Under the pieces are notes generated by a model. That model saw only the letters and a list, made by a program, of their open reading frames with translations, was not told the DNA's origin and did not search any database. Both the position numbers and the translations under genes were made by a program. Of a DNA stretch of 42,464 nt, positions 33,586-42,304 are shown in pieces. Location of the stretch: positions 1 to 42,464 of the forward strand of contig JAQQAM010000001.1 of NCBI GenBank assembly GCA_028532905.1, read 5' to 3'. Within the stretch, counting starts at the first letter, position 1, and every line of letters begins with the position of its first letter. This stretch comes from Spirochaetales bacterium. Lineage in GTDB: Bacteria; Spirochaetota; Spirochaetia; DSM-2461.

Positions 33586-34276
33586 AGCGGATCCGAACAG
33601 TCTCTACCATGTAGCGGATATTCAGATCGTTATCGATCTTGGCCACAATGATGATAATGGACTTGTTCTCAGGATCAGTCAGCACTCTTTCAATTCTGTA
33701 GGACCCTATTCCTTTTCTTTTGAAATCCGGATGGCCGATCACAAAGGGAACTTCCACTCCACCGGAACCTGTAAAGGTCATTTCTATATAAAAGGAGGAA
33801 TCTATAGCCCTGTCATTCTCATCCATCTGTGCACTCTGAATCAGTTCCATGGAAAAGCGGGAGCCCGTCTCAAAATCTCTGAATTCCAGAGTATCGATGG
33901 ATTCTCCACTGTCGCTGATTCTTATATAAAGAGGACGGCCCTTTTTAATATAATCGATATTGTATTTTTTTCTGGCGGAAACAGATGTCTCCAGCAGAGA
34001 GAAAAGAGCTCCGTCGGGAGACTGGCCGGGTTCGATAATGCCCGTATATTCACCGGAAAAAACACCGGCTGGTACAAACTTGTTCTTACTGACATCCACA
34101 AGATAGAGGTCTGCATAACTTTGGGACTTTTCTGCTGCATAGCCATACTGTCCAAAGAAAAAATAGTGACCGTCAGGAGAAAAACCCAGATTTACAAATT
34201 CTGCCTTATCGCCGGCTGATACTGAATGCAGGAAACCCAGCCCAAGAACCGCCAGGAATAGTAATGTCTTCTTCAT
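33584..34276 (-). CDS. Secreted protein, probably DUF2259 family
   Basis: 230 aa. A signal peptide (MKKTLLFLAVLGLGFLHSVSAG) is followed by FVNLGFSPDGHYFFFGQYGY and ADLYLVDVSKNKFVPAG, phrases typical of DUF2259, a predicted secreted family. The phrase also resembles one blade of a WD40/TolB-like propeller. Later parts have SYRIERVLTDPENKSIIIIVAKID. No catalytic motif; function unknown. GAGG lies before the ATG. A strong terminator follows, so it is transcribed on its own. The DUF number is from memory of the family phrase and should be treated as probable. Confidence 0.68.
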   Translation of the reverse strand: MKKTLLFLAVLGLGFLHSVSAGDKAEFVNLGFSPDGHYFFFGQYGYAAEKSQSYADLYLVDVSKNKFVPAGVFSGEYTGIIEPGQSPDGALFSLLETSVSARKKYNIDYIKKGRPLYIRISDSGESIDTLEFRDFETGSRFSMELIQSAQMDENDRAIDSSFYIEMTFTGSGGVEVPFVIGHPDFKRKGIGSYRIERVLTDPENKSIIIIVAKIDNDLNIRYMVETVRIR

Positions 34277-34337
34277 GATTTTACCTCATTAACATTATCG
34301 AACTTCTGAAATCATTCTGTAGAAAAAATTTCATATT

Positions 34338-34367
34338 TTGACGTTTTCGGGGAATTGGTTTTTAATA
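34338..34367 (+). promoter_or_regulatory. Candidate promoter giving a leaderless message
   Basis: TTGACG, 18 bases, TTAATA. The transcript start expected 6-7 bases after the -10 box falls on the ATG at 34374. Weak -10 match, so tentative. Confidence 0.3.
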
Positions 34368-34373
34368 AGAGGT

Positions 34374-35183
34374 ATGATCCTCATATTCAGAAAATACATT
34401 GTCCGCATACTTCTCTACCTTTCCGGACTCACACTTGTTGCCGTTGCCCTCTGGTCGTATCTGAATTACGGAACCGAAGTGTATCAGACCTGGGGAGAGG
34501 AGCAGATCTGGTGGACTATTTATGCAGAAGCCTCGGACGGTCCGCTTCTGAAGGCGGTATCCCTCACAGGACAGCTGGTTCTGGCCTTTCTGATGGGCCT
34601 GATTCTCTCCCGGCAGATAAAAAGAAATCCCTCGGCGGAACTCTCCTTTTTTTATCTCTTTCTGTTTACTTTTTCACTTCAGATATTCAGGCTTCCCCAT
34701 CTCTTTGACCTTTCCTTTATTCAGACAACCAGCGGACTCATAACCCGTATTGTCTATTTCAGCAGGCTCCTGGCTCTCACATCCCTGTTTGCGGCGTCTC
34801 TGTTCAGCTCAGGTCTGCAGATACAGAAATTCGGAATGGTATTGCTCCTGACAATCCTCACGGCTTTTACCCTTTCAAGCATACTGCCCCTGAATATCAG
34901 TTCTATCAGCGGAGCCCTGTTAAACAGAGTTGCCCGGGAGGAATATCTGGCCCTCCTGTGTATCATTCTTGAGCTGATGACGGTTCTGACATACATTTCC
35001 GCCGCCTATAATCAGGGAAGACCCGAATATTACCGCCTGGCCCTTCTCAGTATCCTGATCATTGCCGGGTATGAGTTTCTGTTTTTCCTTCACATCCCCT
35101 TCATTCTGCCGGGATTTGCCTGTCTTGTTCCCGGAGTGATCCTGTTTATCAGGACGAGTAGAAAACTGTTTCTCTGGAGTTGA
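34374..35183 (+). CDS. Multi-pass membrane protein, unrecognised
   Basis: 269 aa from the ATG at 34374; a TTG at 34338 is the alternative. About seven hydrophobic segments are visible, including ILLYLSGLTLVAVALWSYL, LTGQLVLAFLMGLILS, FFYLFLFTFSLQIF, MVLLLTILTAFTLSSIL and LLSILIIAGYEFLFFLHI. Soluble loops are short. No transporter or enzyme motif seen. GAGG ends only one base before the ATG, and a TTGACG/TTAATA pair at 34338-34367 would start transcription nearly at the ATG. Single gene on this strand, flanked by divergent and convergent neighbours. Confidence 0.65.
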   Translation: MILIFRKYIVRILLYLSGLTLVAVALWSYLNYGTEVYQTWGEEQIWWTIYAEASDGPLLKAVSLTGQLVLAFLMGLILSRQIKRNPSAELSFFYLFLFTFSLQIFRLPHLFDLSFIQTTSGLITRIVYFSRLLALTSLFAASLFSSGLQIQKFGMVLLLTILTAFTLSSILPLNISSISGALLNRVAREEYLALLCIILELMTVLTYISAAYNQGRPEYYRLALLSILIIAGYEFLFFLHIPFILPGFACLVPGVILFIRTSRKLFLWS

Positions 35184-35822
35184 TCAGAAAAGAATAGACT
35201 GGGCAATCAGCCCCGTACCGATAGGTATGATTATATTATCCAGATCCTTGGAAGGAAGGGCTTCCAGAACTGTAGCTGATGCCGCCACAATCAATACGGC
35301 TGATGCGTTTCCGGATAAGGTAAGACCGGCAATAAAAACCGAAACAAAACAGACAAGGGAACCGCTGAGGGTTTTGCCGCCTGTATAAGGAATCCTGTAG
35401 CCTCCGAGAAGCTTGCCGGCAAGACTGGAAAGACCGTCACCGAAGGCAAGTGCGTAAATGGCAATAGTCGCCGCAGGATGGGGATACAGAAGAAGGGCTG
35501 CCAGGGCGCCCAGACCCAGTGTAACGGGTCCCAGAACAAAATGTCCTTTGTCCCTGTCTCTGGAAGCCAATGCGGTAATATCTGAAATAAGAGGAACATG
35601 ATGTCCTTTTCCTCTTAAATATTCGGCATAGGTATAAACAAGAATTCCTGCCACAAGCAGTGATACTGTGAGGTTATAGTTCCAGGCAGCAAGAGTGGGA
35701 ACCAGAGCAATCATAAGGTGTATGGATTTTCTTACAAATTCTTTTTGTACAGTATCCAGAATCAGTCTCTTTGTGCTTACTGAACCATCATTGTGGAACA
35801 GGATATTATCTCTTCCAGGCAT
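35184..35822 (-). CDS. Dolichol/phytol kinase-like CTP-dependent membrane protein
   Basis: 212 aa from the ATG at 35822; the upstream extension to a TTG at 35897 has Cys/Trp-rich sequence unlike a start, but the ATG also lacks a good ribosome site. The family marks are VRKSIHLMIALVP at the start, an acidic YALAFGDGLSSLAGKLLG segment and PYTGGKTLSGSLVCF, shared by SEC59/DGK1/VTE5 and CdsA-like enzymes. About six membrane segments. Such proteins phosphorylate polyprenols, phytol or diacylglycerol with CTP; the lipid substrate here is unknown. Its upstream gap (156 bases) is AT rich. Confidence 0.8.
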   Translation of the reverse strand: MPGRDNILFHNDGSVSTKRLILDTVQKEFVRKSIHLMIALVPTLAAWNYNLTVSLLVAGILVYTYAEYLRGKGHHVPLISDITALASRDRDKGHFVLGPVTLGLGALAALLLYPHPAATIAIYALAFGDGLSSLAGKLLGGYRIPYTGGKTLSGSLVCFVSVFIAGLTLSGNASAVLIVAASATVLEALPSKDLDNIIIPIGTGLIAQSILF

Positions 35823-35978
35823 ACACACTTTAAAGCAAGTACCGTACCAACAGACAGAACAAAGCCAAGAAGAATCTAAATCGATATATATAAACAACTT
35901 ATATAATTACTACTGTTTACTTAAAGCACTTTGCCTGCCAACTGTATCCTTTTGTATACAGCCGATATTCAAATATTA

Positions 35979-37139
35979 CTATTCCCCCAGGGCCAGTTGT
36001 CCCTGGTTATAACCTTCAAAAGGAATAATCACCCATTTGCTGATATCTGCCATTTCGGCAGCAATCTGTCCCAGAGCCACATTCTTTGTCATTTCAGCCA
36101 CCACAAAGCGCTGGTTTTCAAAGGAGAATCCGGCTCCCTCTGCGGGAACGGCTACAGCAGCCATGGCGTGACTGAACTCTCTGGAGACCATCAACAGTGA
36201 AGGAACACCCATTTTATTTAAAAGGGTAATATAGATGATAGCCAGAGAATCACAGTCTCCGGTTCGGGCCAGAAGTGATTCCGTGCTGGTCATCAGGTCC
36301 GAGAAGCGGTCTGTACTGCCGTATTCAAAGTCCTGAAGCCACTGCAGCAGGATTTTCGCTTTCTCCGTATCATCCAGATCTGAAAGGACTCTCTCCAGCT
36401 GCCGGGCCAGATCATCCAGATCTCCCGCACTGTTTCTGTAGATAAGCTGATAATACCGTTTCCAGGCTTCATCAAAAACTTCAGGCGTATTGTAGCCCGA
36501 CAGAATCGCCGCCTCTCTTTCAATAAGGAGACGTCCGGCCTCTTCGGTCACATCATTCCAGGTATACTCAAGAGCTCCCAGGGGAAACTCCAGAACGTCT
36601 CTTCTGTCTGATCCTCCCGCCGACCGGATCAATGTGCTGACAGCTCCCGGTTGCTTTCGGGATTCTTCATCCGGAGAAAATCCGTCTAAACAGGAAAGGA
36701 TCAGAGGCAGGGCTCTCTCATAGTTATCTGGTGAGGTTATAGCTGTCAGATAATAGTCATAGTCCTCCCGGTCAATAAACAGAAACCATCCTCTCACCGG
36801 AATTCCCTCAGAATCCAGGGTCAGGTCCGCCAGAGAACAGGAACGTCCCCTGTAGAGAAACTGGGACTGATCCGCTTCGAGAATCGTCAGACCGGCCAGA
36901 TGATCCTCCATCATCAGAGTATCCGAAGCATACAGATCTCCCGGATAAACAGAAACCTGATATATAACGTCCCCTTCGGGACTGATAAATGAAATCCGAT
37001 CCCTATCCTCCCGTGAAAAAATCGTCCATCCCTCGGGGAGGAAGGCGGAACAGCCGCTGTCTCCCAGATACCACTCCCCGGCAGAAAGGTTCAGACTGAA
37101 AGAGATAAGAAGCAGCACAGCAAGAACCGTTTTTTTCAA
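35979..37139 (-). CDS. Secreted transglutaminase-like protein
   Basis: 386 aa if started at the TTG at 37139, which gives a compact signal peptide (MKKTVLAVLLLISFSLNLSAG) and a TTGA overlap with the lgt stop. A GTG at 37178 would extend it 13 residues into lgt. The N-terminal half (about 22-155) is beta rich (GEWYLGDSGCSAFLPEGWTIF). The C-terminal part carries a transglutaminase-like triad: Cys in RTGDCDSLAIIYITLL, His in REFSHAMAAVAV, and an acidic residue in FVVAEMT. The fold includes peptidases and amidases, so the reaction is open. Position after lgt suggests an envelope role. The cysteine-His pair is a firm observation; activity is not. Confidence 0.75.
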   Translation of the reverse strand: MKKTVLAVLLLISFSLNLSAGEWYLGDSGCSAFLPEGWTIFSREDRDRISFISPEGDVIYQVSVYPGDLYASDTLMMEDHLAGLTILEADQSQFLYRGRSCSLADLTLDSEGIPVRGWFLFIDREDYDYYLTAITSPDNYERALPLILSCLDGFSPDEESRKQPGAVSTLIRSAGGSDRRDVLEFPLGALEYTWNDVTEEAGRLLIEREAAILSGYNTPEVFDEAWKRYYQLIYRNSAGDLDDLARQLERVLSDLDDTEKAKILLQWLQDFEYGSTDRFSDLMTSTESLLARTGDCDSLAIIYITLLNKMGVPSLLMVSREFSHAMAAVAVPAEGAGFSFENQRFVVAEMTKNVALGQIAAEMADISKWVIIPFEGYNQGQLALGE

Positions 37140-38092
37140 AGGAATAAACCCGTTCCCTCTCGCCGGCTGCTTCTCCACCTGAAGAAAAGCAGGCAGAGAA
37201 TTCCCGACAGTATCATCAGAAAACAGAAGATCTGTCCTGTGGTGAAGTTCAGCAGGGAACTGAAAATATAATTGGGAGATGGGTCTCCCAGGAGAATGGG
37301 AAAGTCCAGGCCTTCATCGGGCTCTCTGAAATACTCGATAATAAAGCGGAAGGTGCCGTATCCGATCAGATACCATCCGGTGACAGCCCCTTCATATTTT
37401 TTCCGCTTTCTGATTATAAACCAGAGAATCAGCCACAGAAGAATTCCTTCTGCAAAGGCTTCATACAGTTGTGAAGGGTGCCTGGGCAGGTTGACGGAAG
37501 ACATGGCCGAAATATCCATTCCAATTTCAGCGGCCACATCTTTAACCCATTGCATATCGGGTGAAAACCTCTGGGCATGAGGAAAAACGATTCCGATTCT
37601 GGATGTTGTGACCCTGCCAAAAAGCTCCCCATTAATAAAATTTCCCAGCCTGCCGAAGGTATAGCCCAGAGGAACCCCCAGAAGGATTCTGTCGGCCATG
37701 GCCGGAAAATAGAGCTTTTTCCTCCAGGAAAAGATCATTCCCCCCAGAACAGCCCCAATCAGTCCTCCATGATAGGACATCCCCTGGAGCCCGACAAACT
37801 GTCCGTTCATAAAGGGCCAGAATATGAGCCAGGGCTTTCTCCAGTAAATACCGGAAGTATCATAAACCAGGGCAGACAGGATTCTTGCCCCCAGAATCAG
37901 TCCGAGAATCAGAGCAAAGAAGAGGTTGGACACATCATCGTCACTCATTTCAATTTTCTCTTCCTTCATCTGCTTTCTGAAAAGAAGATAGGTAACAGCA
38001 AAAGCCAGCAGGTACATCAGTCCGTACCAGCGAACAGGAAGTCCCGGAATGATCTCCGGCTTAATCCAATCTGGAAAATATACAAAAAGCAT
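37136..38092 (-). CDS. lgt: Prolipoprotein diacylglyceryl transferase
   Basis: 318 aa, slightly longer than E. coli Lgt. The family signature GRLGNFINGELFGRVT is near 150-165 with the essential Arg and Asn; HPSQLYEAFAEG follows near 210, and MSYHGGLIGAVLG near 105. Seven membrane segments are visible. Lgt moves diacylglycerol from phosphatidylglycerol onto the lipobox Cys of prolipoproteins, the first step of lipoprotein maturation; at least three substrates are encoded in this window. AAGGA precedes the ATG and lies just after the fapA stop. The start of the transglutaminase-like gene overlaps its end. Confidence 0.97.
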   Translation of the reverse strand: MLFVYFPDWIKPEIIPGLPVRWYGLMYLLAFAVTYLLFRKQMKEEKIEMSDDDVSNLFFALILGLILGARILSALVYDTSGIYWRKPWLIFWPFMNGQFVGLQGMSYHGGLIGAVLGGMIFSWRKKLYFPAMADRILLGVPLGYTFGRLGNFINGELFGRVTTSRIGIVFPHAQRFSPDMQWVKDVAAEIGMDISAMSSVNLPRHPSQLYEAFAEGILLWLILWFIIRKRKKYEGAVTGWYLIGYGTFRFIIEYFREPDEGLDFPILLGDPSPNYIFSSLLNFTTGQIFCFLMILSGILCLLFFRWRSSRREGTGLFL

Positions 38093-38101
38093 TGTTTATC
38101 C

Positions 38102-40975
38102 TTATGAGCTTAGTGGTTTTGTTTTAATCTTACCGCTTGAACTGTCAAAAAAGACGATGACAGATGTGAGTTTTTCCTTAATTTCCAAAGATCGTCCATG
38201 ACTTTCAAATATAACTCCCGGATAGATCTCATGGTTCACCCTGATCTCCGATTCATGGTGTATTTCAAATTTCTCCTTCAGGAAGAAGTTTTTGATTCCT
38301 TTTTTCTCCAGAATTTTAAGCATCTGAACCTTCTTTCTGCGGAGAGCCATCAGCCTTTTCTGATTTCTCTTCTCTTCTGCCAGAACCAGCTGGGAGTCTA
38401 TTTCCGGAAGCTGTTCATTTATTTTTTCAATTTCCCGGGTGACCACATTTATCTGATCCTCCACAAGATAATCCTGTCCAAAGGAAATATGGGTTTTCAC
38501 TTCCCTCTCTGATCCGAGAGTCCCGGCACTGAGTCCGTTCTTCACCTTCAGATTTCCGCCGATGATCTTTGTGTCCTCTGTTTCTGATACCAGCTTGCCG
38601 TTACATTTTACAATGCTGTTCATCAGGGCTTTTTTTACTTTCAGAATATCGCTGACCATAATATTGGTGGCTTCGGCAAAGCCGAGGGAGATACTGCCTC
38701 CGGCCCGGAGAACAGCTTTCCTGTCTCCCTTGACTCCTTTGCCGATCATAATATTTCCCCCTGCGGAAAGCAGAGCCGCTTCAACCACTTCCATGACGGT
38801 CAGATCCTTGCCGGCATTCACAAAAATACCCGACAGAACAGAGCCGGATATGGCGACTGAGCCGGGAAACTGAATATTGCCGGTTGTTCTGGAAACATCA
38901 CCTCTGATGGTCTGTTTTTCTTTTATATAGATTCTGTCATTTTCCAGGCAGAGGAGCCCTTTGACACCGGCTTTCAGAACAAGCTGGCCGTCCCGGTTTT
39001 CCTCCAGAATATTCTTTTCCCGTTCAATGCCCTTATCTCCCTCTGAATAAAGCTCTTCCCCCAGAACATTGAATCCGACGGATGACGCCTCCCCTTTCTT
39101 TCCCAGTTCGGCAACCAGATCGCCTTCTTCCACAGGGACTGTATTCTTCTTTCCCGGTTCAATGTCTACCAGAAATTTAAGCGCCTGTTCTCCCTGGAAA
39201 GGGATCTGCCCCTGGGCTATGAGCTGATCCGTCACAATCTTTTCTTCTGCACCAAGAGCACTTAAGCGTTCGATCTCATCTTCCAGGATTCCCTTGACCA
39301 CTCCATTTTCTTCCAGAGCCTCTCTGATTCTGTCGGCAGAGACAGGATTTCCGCTTCCGTGGGGAGGAAGAAAAGAAAGGGTGGCAGACATGCCGTTATC
39401 AGACACGGACACAACAATCTTTGCATCCTGATGTTCCCTGACCCGGAGGGAGTAAACCATCTCTTTGCAGCTGTAATCCAAAATGCCGTCTATCTTGGAC
39501 GTGGCGACCCCTTCCTGAATACTGATGTTTTCATATACATTCAGAATGGGATCATTCCCCTCAATTCCCTTAATGACATTTCCGAAAATATCCTTTCCGT
39601 CCTTACCGCCTTTCTGCTGACCGATATGGAATAACTTGGAGCCCCTGGTGACCAGAGCCATTTTTTCAATACCTTCAGCCGGAAAATCCTTGAAGGAAGA
39701 CAGACTCTGCTGTTTACCTCTGAGGCGTCCTTTTATTGTTTCGACCTCTTCATCAGGCAGATATTCTGTTTCCAGAACGATTTCCCTGTCGTCCCCTCTT
39801 CTGGGATCTTCTCCCCGGGCCAGAAAAATCGTAACTTCTTTTTCCTGGGAATTGTTAAAATCAAGTATTTCCTTTTTTACCCGTTCGGCTTCGAACCCGG
39901 CTATCTTGAGTTCCACCACCCTGGCCCAGGCCTGTTTGAGGTTCAGAGCCCTGCCGCTGCCGGAACCTTTATAAAGATGCAGATTGGCTTCGGTTTTCAG
40001 TGAATTGATCTCTATCTCAAAGGAACCGTCCCGGTCTCTGGTCAGACAGAAAGACTGGGCGCCCTCCGACCGGCAGCCTGACAGGATCAGCTTTCGGATA
40101 TGGTTCTCATCCAGCAGACTCTCTTCGGGAAGAGACAGTTTACGTACGGCCTGCATGACATCCCCCATATCCGGAGGGGGGGCTGATTTATGTCCTGCCA
40201 CAATATCTATATAACAATCCATTTTATTGTCGCTGACCCGAAGACTCCAGCTGTGATTCTTAAAGGGAATCAGATCCAGCCAGTTTTCACCTTTTCTGAC
40301 AAATCCGTCCTCTTCAGCAATAAATTCGGTTTTCTCTCTCTTAATATTCCGTCCCGGATAAAATGTCCCCTCAATGGCCGTAGGTGCTTTGAGAACATTT
40401 CCCTTGATGTCTTTCCCGTCAGAAGGCTCACCGGTCCCGGTTACAACCGTACAGACCACATCCCCTTTTTTAAAAAAACCGACCTCCTTTACAGCAGGAG
40501 AGACATCCACCCGGATTTTTTTATCTTCTTCCTCTTCAACACTGACAATTTTTTCCTTCCCGCTTTTGAAAAGGCCTTTATCCTTTACTCTTTTATCCCT
40601 GGTTACGGTTACCCTGATGGTGTCATAGATCAGGGGCGCCTTGTTCATAGACAGAATTTTATCGGCTACTTTCTGCAGGTTTGAGGGATATTTGAATTCG
40701 GAGAAGTTATAGGTTTCACCGCTTCCCGGTCTGGCTGGCTCACCGCTGGCAACAACATCCGAGAGATAGGGTTCCATGGACTCGGCAAACTCTCTGGCCG
40801 CTTCTTCCAGCTTTTCCTGGTCAATGCCATGTACAACCCCTTCAGCGGCAAGCAGATCCTTCAGACTGTCCAGAGTATAGGGGTCAGCACTGTCCCGGGG
40901 AGTAAAATGTATTTTTGCCGACAGACCGTCCTTGTCAATTTCGACTTTCAGGCTGCCTCTGAATTCTTCACTCAT
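38102..40975 (-). CDS. FapA family (DUF342) protein with duplicated N-terminal domain
   Basis: 957 aa, longer than typical FapA proteins. Residues about 1-310 carry one FapA N-terminal domain (VEIDKDGLSAKIHFTP, FFKKGDVVCTVVTGTGEPSDGKDIKG). A second copy spans about 510-650 (VSVSDNGMSATLSFLPP, PVEEGDLVAELGKKG). The region after 670 has the stacked short beta repeats of the FapA helix (GDVSRTTGNIQFPGSVAISGSVLSG, GGNIMIGKGVKGDRKAVLRAGGSISLG), then a coiled coil (about 860-910). FapA-type proteins act as scaffolds; in Vibrio one binds the phosphotransferase EIIA-Glc. Here it sits seven bases from a MinD-like ATPase, a pairing also known near flagellar genes in Borrelia. Function here is inferred only as scaffold. 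Confidence 0.87.
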   Translation of the reverse strand: MSEEFRGSLKVEIDKDGLSAKIHFTPRDSADPYTLDSLKDLLAAEGVVHGIDQEKLEEAAREFAESMEPYLSDVVASGEPARPGSGETYNFSEFKYPSNLQKVADKILSMNKAPLIYDTIRVTVTRDKRVKDKGLFKSGKEKIVSVEEEEDKKIRVDVSPAVKEVGFFKKGDVVCTVVTGTGEPSDGKDIKGNVLKAPTAIEGTFYPGRNIKREKTEFIAEEDGFVRKGENWLDLIPFKNHSWSLRVSDNKMDCYIDIVAGHKSAPPPDMGDVMQAVRKLSLPEESLLDENHIRKLILSGCRSEGAQSFCLTRDRDGSFEIEINSLKTEANLHLYKGSGSGRALNLKQAWARVVELKIAGFEAERVKKEILDFNNSQEKEVTIFLARGEDPRRGDDREIVLETEYLPDEEVETIKGRLRGKQQSLSSFKDFPAEGIEKMALVTRGSKLFHIGQQKGGKDGKDIFGNVIKGIEGNDPILNVYENISIQEGVATSKIDGILDYSCKEMVYSLRVREHQDAKIVVSVSDNGMSATLSFLPPHGSGNPVSADRIREALEENGVVKGILEDEIERLSALGAEEKIVTDQLIAQGQIPFQGEQALKFLVDIEPGKKNTVPVEEGDLVAELGKKGEASSVGFNVLGEELYSEGDKGIEREKNILEENRDGQLVLKAGVKGLLCLENDRIYIKEKQTIRGDVSRTTGNIQFPGSVAISGSVLSGIFVNAGKDLTVMEVVEAALLSAGGNIMIGKGVKGDRKAVLRAGGSISLGFAEATNIMVSDILKVKKALMNSIVKCNGKLVSETEDTKIIGGNLKVKNGLSAGTLGSEREVKTHISFGQDYLVEDQINVVTREIEKINEQLPEIDSQLVLAEEKRNQKRLMALRRKKVQMLKILEKKGIKNFFLKEKFEIHHESEIRVNHEIYPGVIFESHGRSLEIKEKLTSVIVFFDSSSGKIKTKPLSS

Positions 40976-40982
40976 ACAGTTT

Positions 40983-42125
40983 TTACACTTTGAATCCTGC
41001 TTCAGAAGCCTTCACGAGCTTAGCTTTGATAAAGCGGTTCTCTTTTTTCAATTTGTTTATTTCATACTGCTGCATTCTGATGGTTTCAATCAGGTCTCCC
41101 TGGGTCAGAGCTCCGCTGTGAAGCAGTTCCTCAAGGGACTGTACCTTATCGTTGAAATCCGACTCGGCCTCCATCTCGGCAGACTGGTAGGAAAATTCGG
41201 CTTCAAGGTTAGACAGATTTATTTTATCTTCCATCTGAATCTCAAGAACCTTGTCACAGATTCTGTAAATCCCCTGGGAAACAACAGCAGCCGGTTTATA
41301 TTTGATTACGGGAAGTCGGGAATTCAGAGCCTTTTTCTGAAACTCATCCCTGTAGAGAACACCCAGAAACTCCAGATTGACTCCCAGGTAATCCCTGACC
41401 GAAATAATCAGTTTATCCACTTTCTGAAGATCATCAGGATTATCCATCATGTTCATAACAAGTCTGGGCTGAAAGTATTTTTTCTTTTCTTCAAAAAGGT
41501 CCGCACCCGCCGGATCAAGATCTCTGAGTTTATCCACAAGATTGGAAAGGTAGACTTTCTGCAGGGAGACACCGTCCTTCCGCAGGGTTTCCAGATAATT
41601 CATGGCCGGTGATTTTCTGTTGAAGGATGTATACAGCATTCTGAACAGTACATTTTTAATAAACAGATAGGCGTTGAGGGTCGCTGTGAGTGTGGGAGTT
41701 GTCACAATGACACCGCATCCCGACAATAGAAAGAAATCCAGGATTGTATTGTTGGAGCCTGCCCCCAGATCCATTATCAGGTAATCGGCATCAAGAGAGG
41801 TCATTCTGTTAATGAGCTTTTTCTTTTGTGGTGTGGTAATATTGGCCGCGCCGGGAACTTCCCCCTCACCGGAGATGAAACGGAGGTTTTTATAATCCGT
41901 ATCCTGAATAATGTCTTCAATTTTCTGTTTGGGATTGTTTATAAAGGATCCAAGGCCCACGGGTGATGGTTTCTGTCCGATCACCAGATGAAGATTGGAT
42001 CCCCCAAGGTCCAGATCCGCGAGAATTACTTTCTTATCATTTTCGGCTAAACCGATAGCCATATTGGATGCCAAGAGGGATTTACCCACACCGCCCTTAC
42101 CACTGGCGACAGCAATTACTTGCAT
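40983..42125 (-). CDS. MinD/FlhG-like P-loop ATPase with C-terminal coiled coil
   Basis: 380 aa. The deviant Walker A motif GKGGVGKSLLASNMAIGLA is at 10-28, LADLDLGGSNLHLVIG is switch I and the surrounding Asp, and DYLIMDLGAGSN is the Walker B region. This is the ParA/MinD/FlhG group. The last ~70 residues form a heptad coiled coil (NDKVQSLEELLHSG, then MQQYEINKLKKENRFIKAKL), unlike MinD, which ends in an amphipathic membrane helix. Such ATPases position cell structures such as flagella or divisomes. GGAG precedes the ATG. It starts the unit with fapA, lgt and the transglutaminase-like gene, divergent from the gene at 42305. Confidence 0.86.
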   Translation of the reverse strand: MQVIAVASGKGGVGKSLLASNMAIGLAENDKKVILADLDLGGSNLHLVIGQKPSPVGLGSFINNPKQKIEDIIQDTDYKNLRFISGEGEVPGAANITTPQKKKLINRMTSLDADYLIMDLGAGSNNTILDFFLLSGCGVIVTTPTLTATLNAYLFIKNVLFRMLYTSFNRKSPAMNYLETLRKDGVSLQKVYLSNLVDKLRDLDPAGADLFEEKKKYFQPRLVMNMMDNPDDLQKVDKLIISVRDYLGVNLEFLGVLYRDEFQKKALNSRLPVIKYKPAAVVSQGIYRICDKVLEIQMEDKINLSNLEAEFSYQSAEMEAESDFNDKVQSLEELLHSGALTQGDLIETIRMQQYEINKLKKENRFIKAKLVKASEAGFKV

Positions 42126-42145
42126 GAATCAAACTCCCGTTTAAA

Positions 42146-42151
42146 ATTATA
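42146..42151 (-). promoter_or_regulatory. Candidate -10 box of the minD-like unit
   Basis: A perfect TATAAT reads on the minus strand 20 bases before the ATG, preceded by TGAT. The best -35 (TGAACC, 18 bases upstream) matches three of six. The leader would be only about 14 bases. Confidence 0.35.
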
Positions 42152-42255
42152 ATCATAACCTGTTACTGGTTCATCGAAACCGGAAATCCAGAATGGGTCC
42201 GGGACATGACTGTTTTAAGTGTAATTCTGTTTGAAATACTGGTCAAGTGAAGGTG

Positions 42256-42283
42256 TTGACAAAGAATGCCCTGCATCTACAAT
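42256..42283 (+). promoter_or_regulatory. Strong sigma-70-type promoter of the gene at 42305
   Basis: A perfect TTGACA, 16 bases, then TACAAT (five of six). The start would be near 42290, just before AAAGGA and the ATG at 42305, so the leader is very short. This is the best -35/-10 pair in the window. Confidence 0.75.
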
Positions 42284-42304
42284 ACTTTCCAAAGGATAAA
42301 AAAA

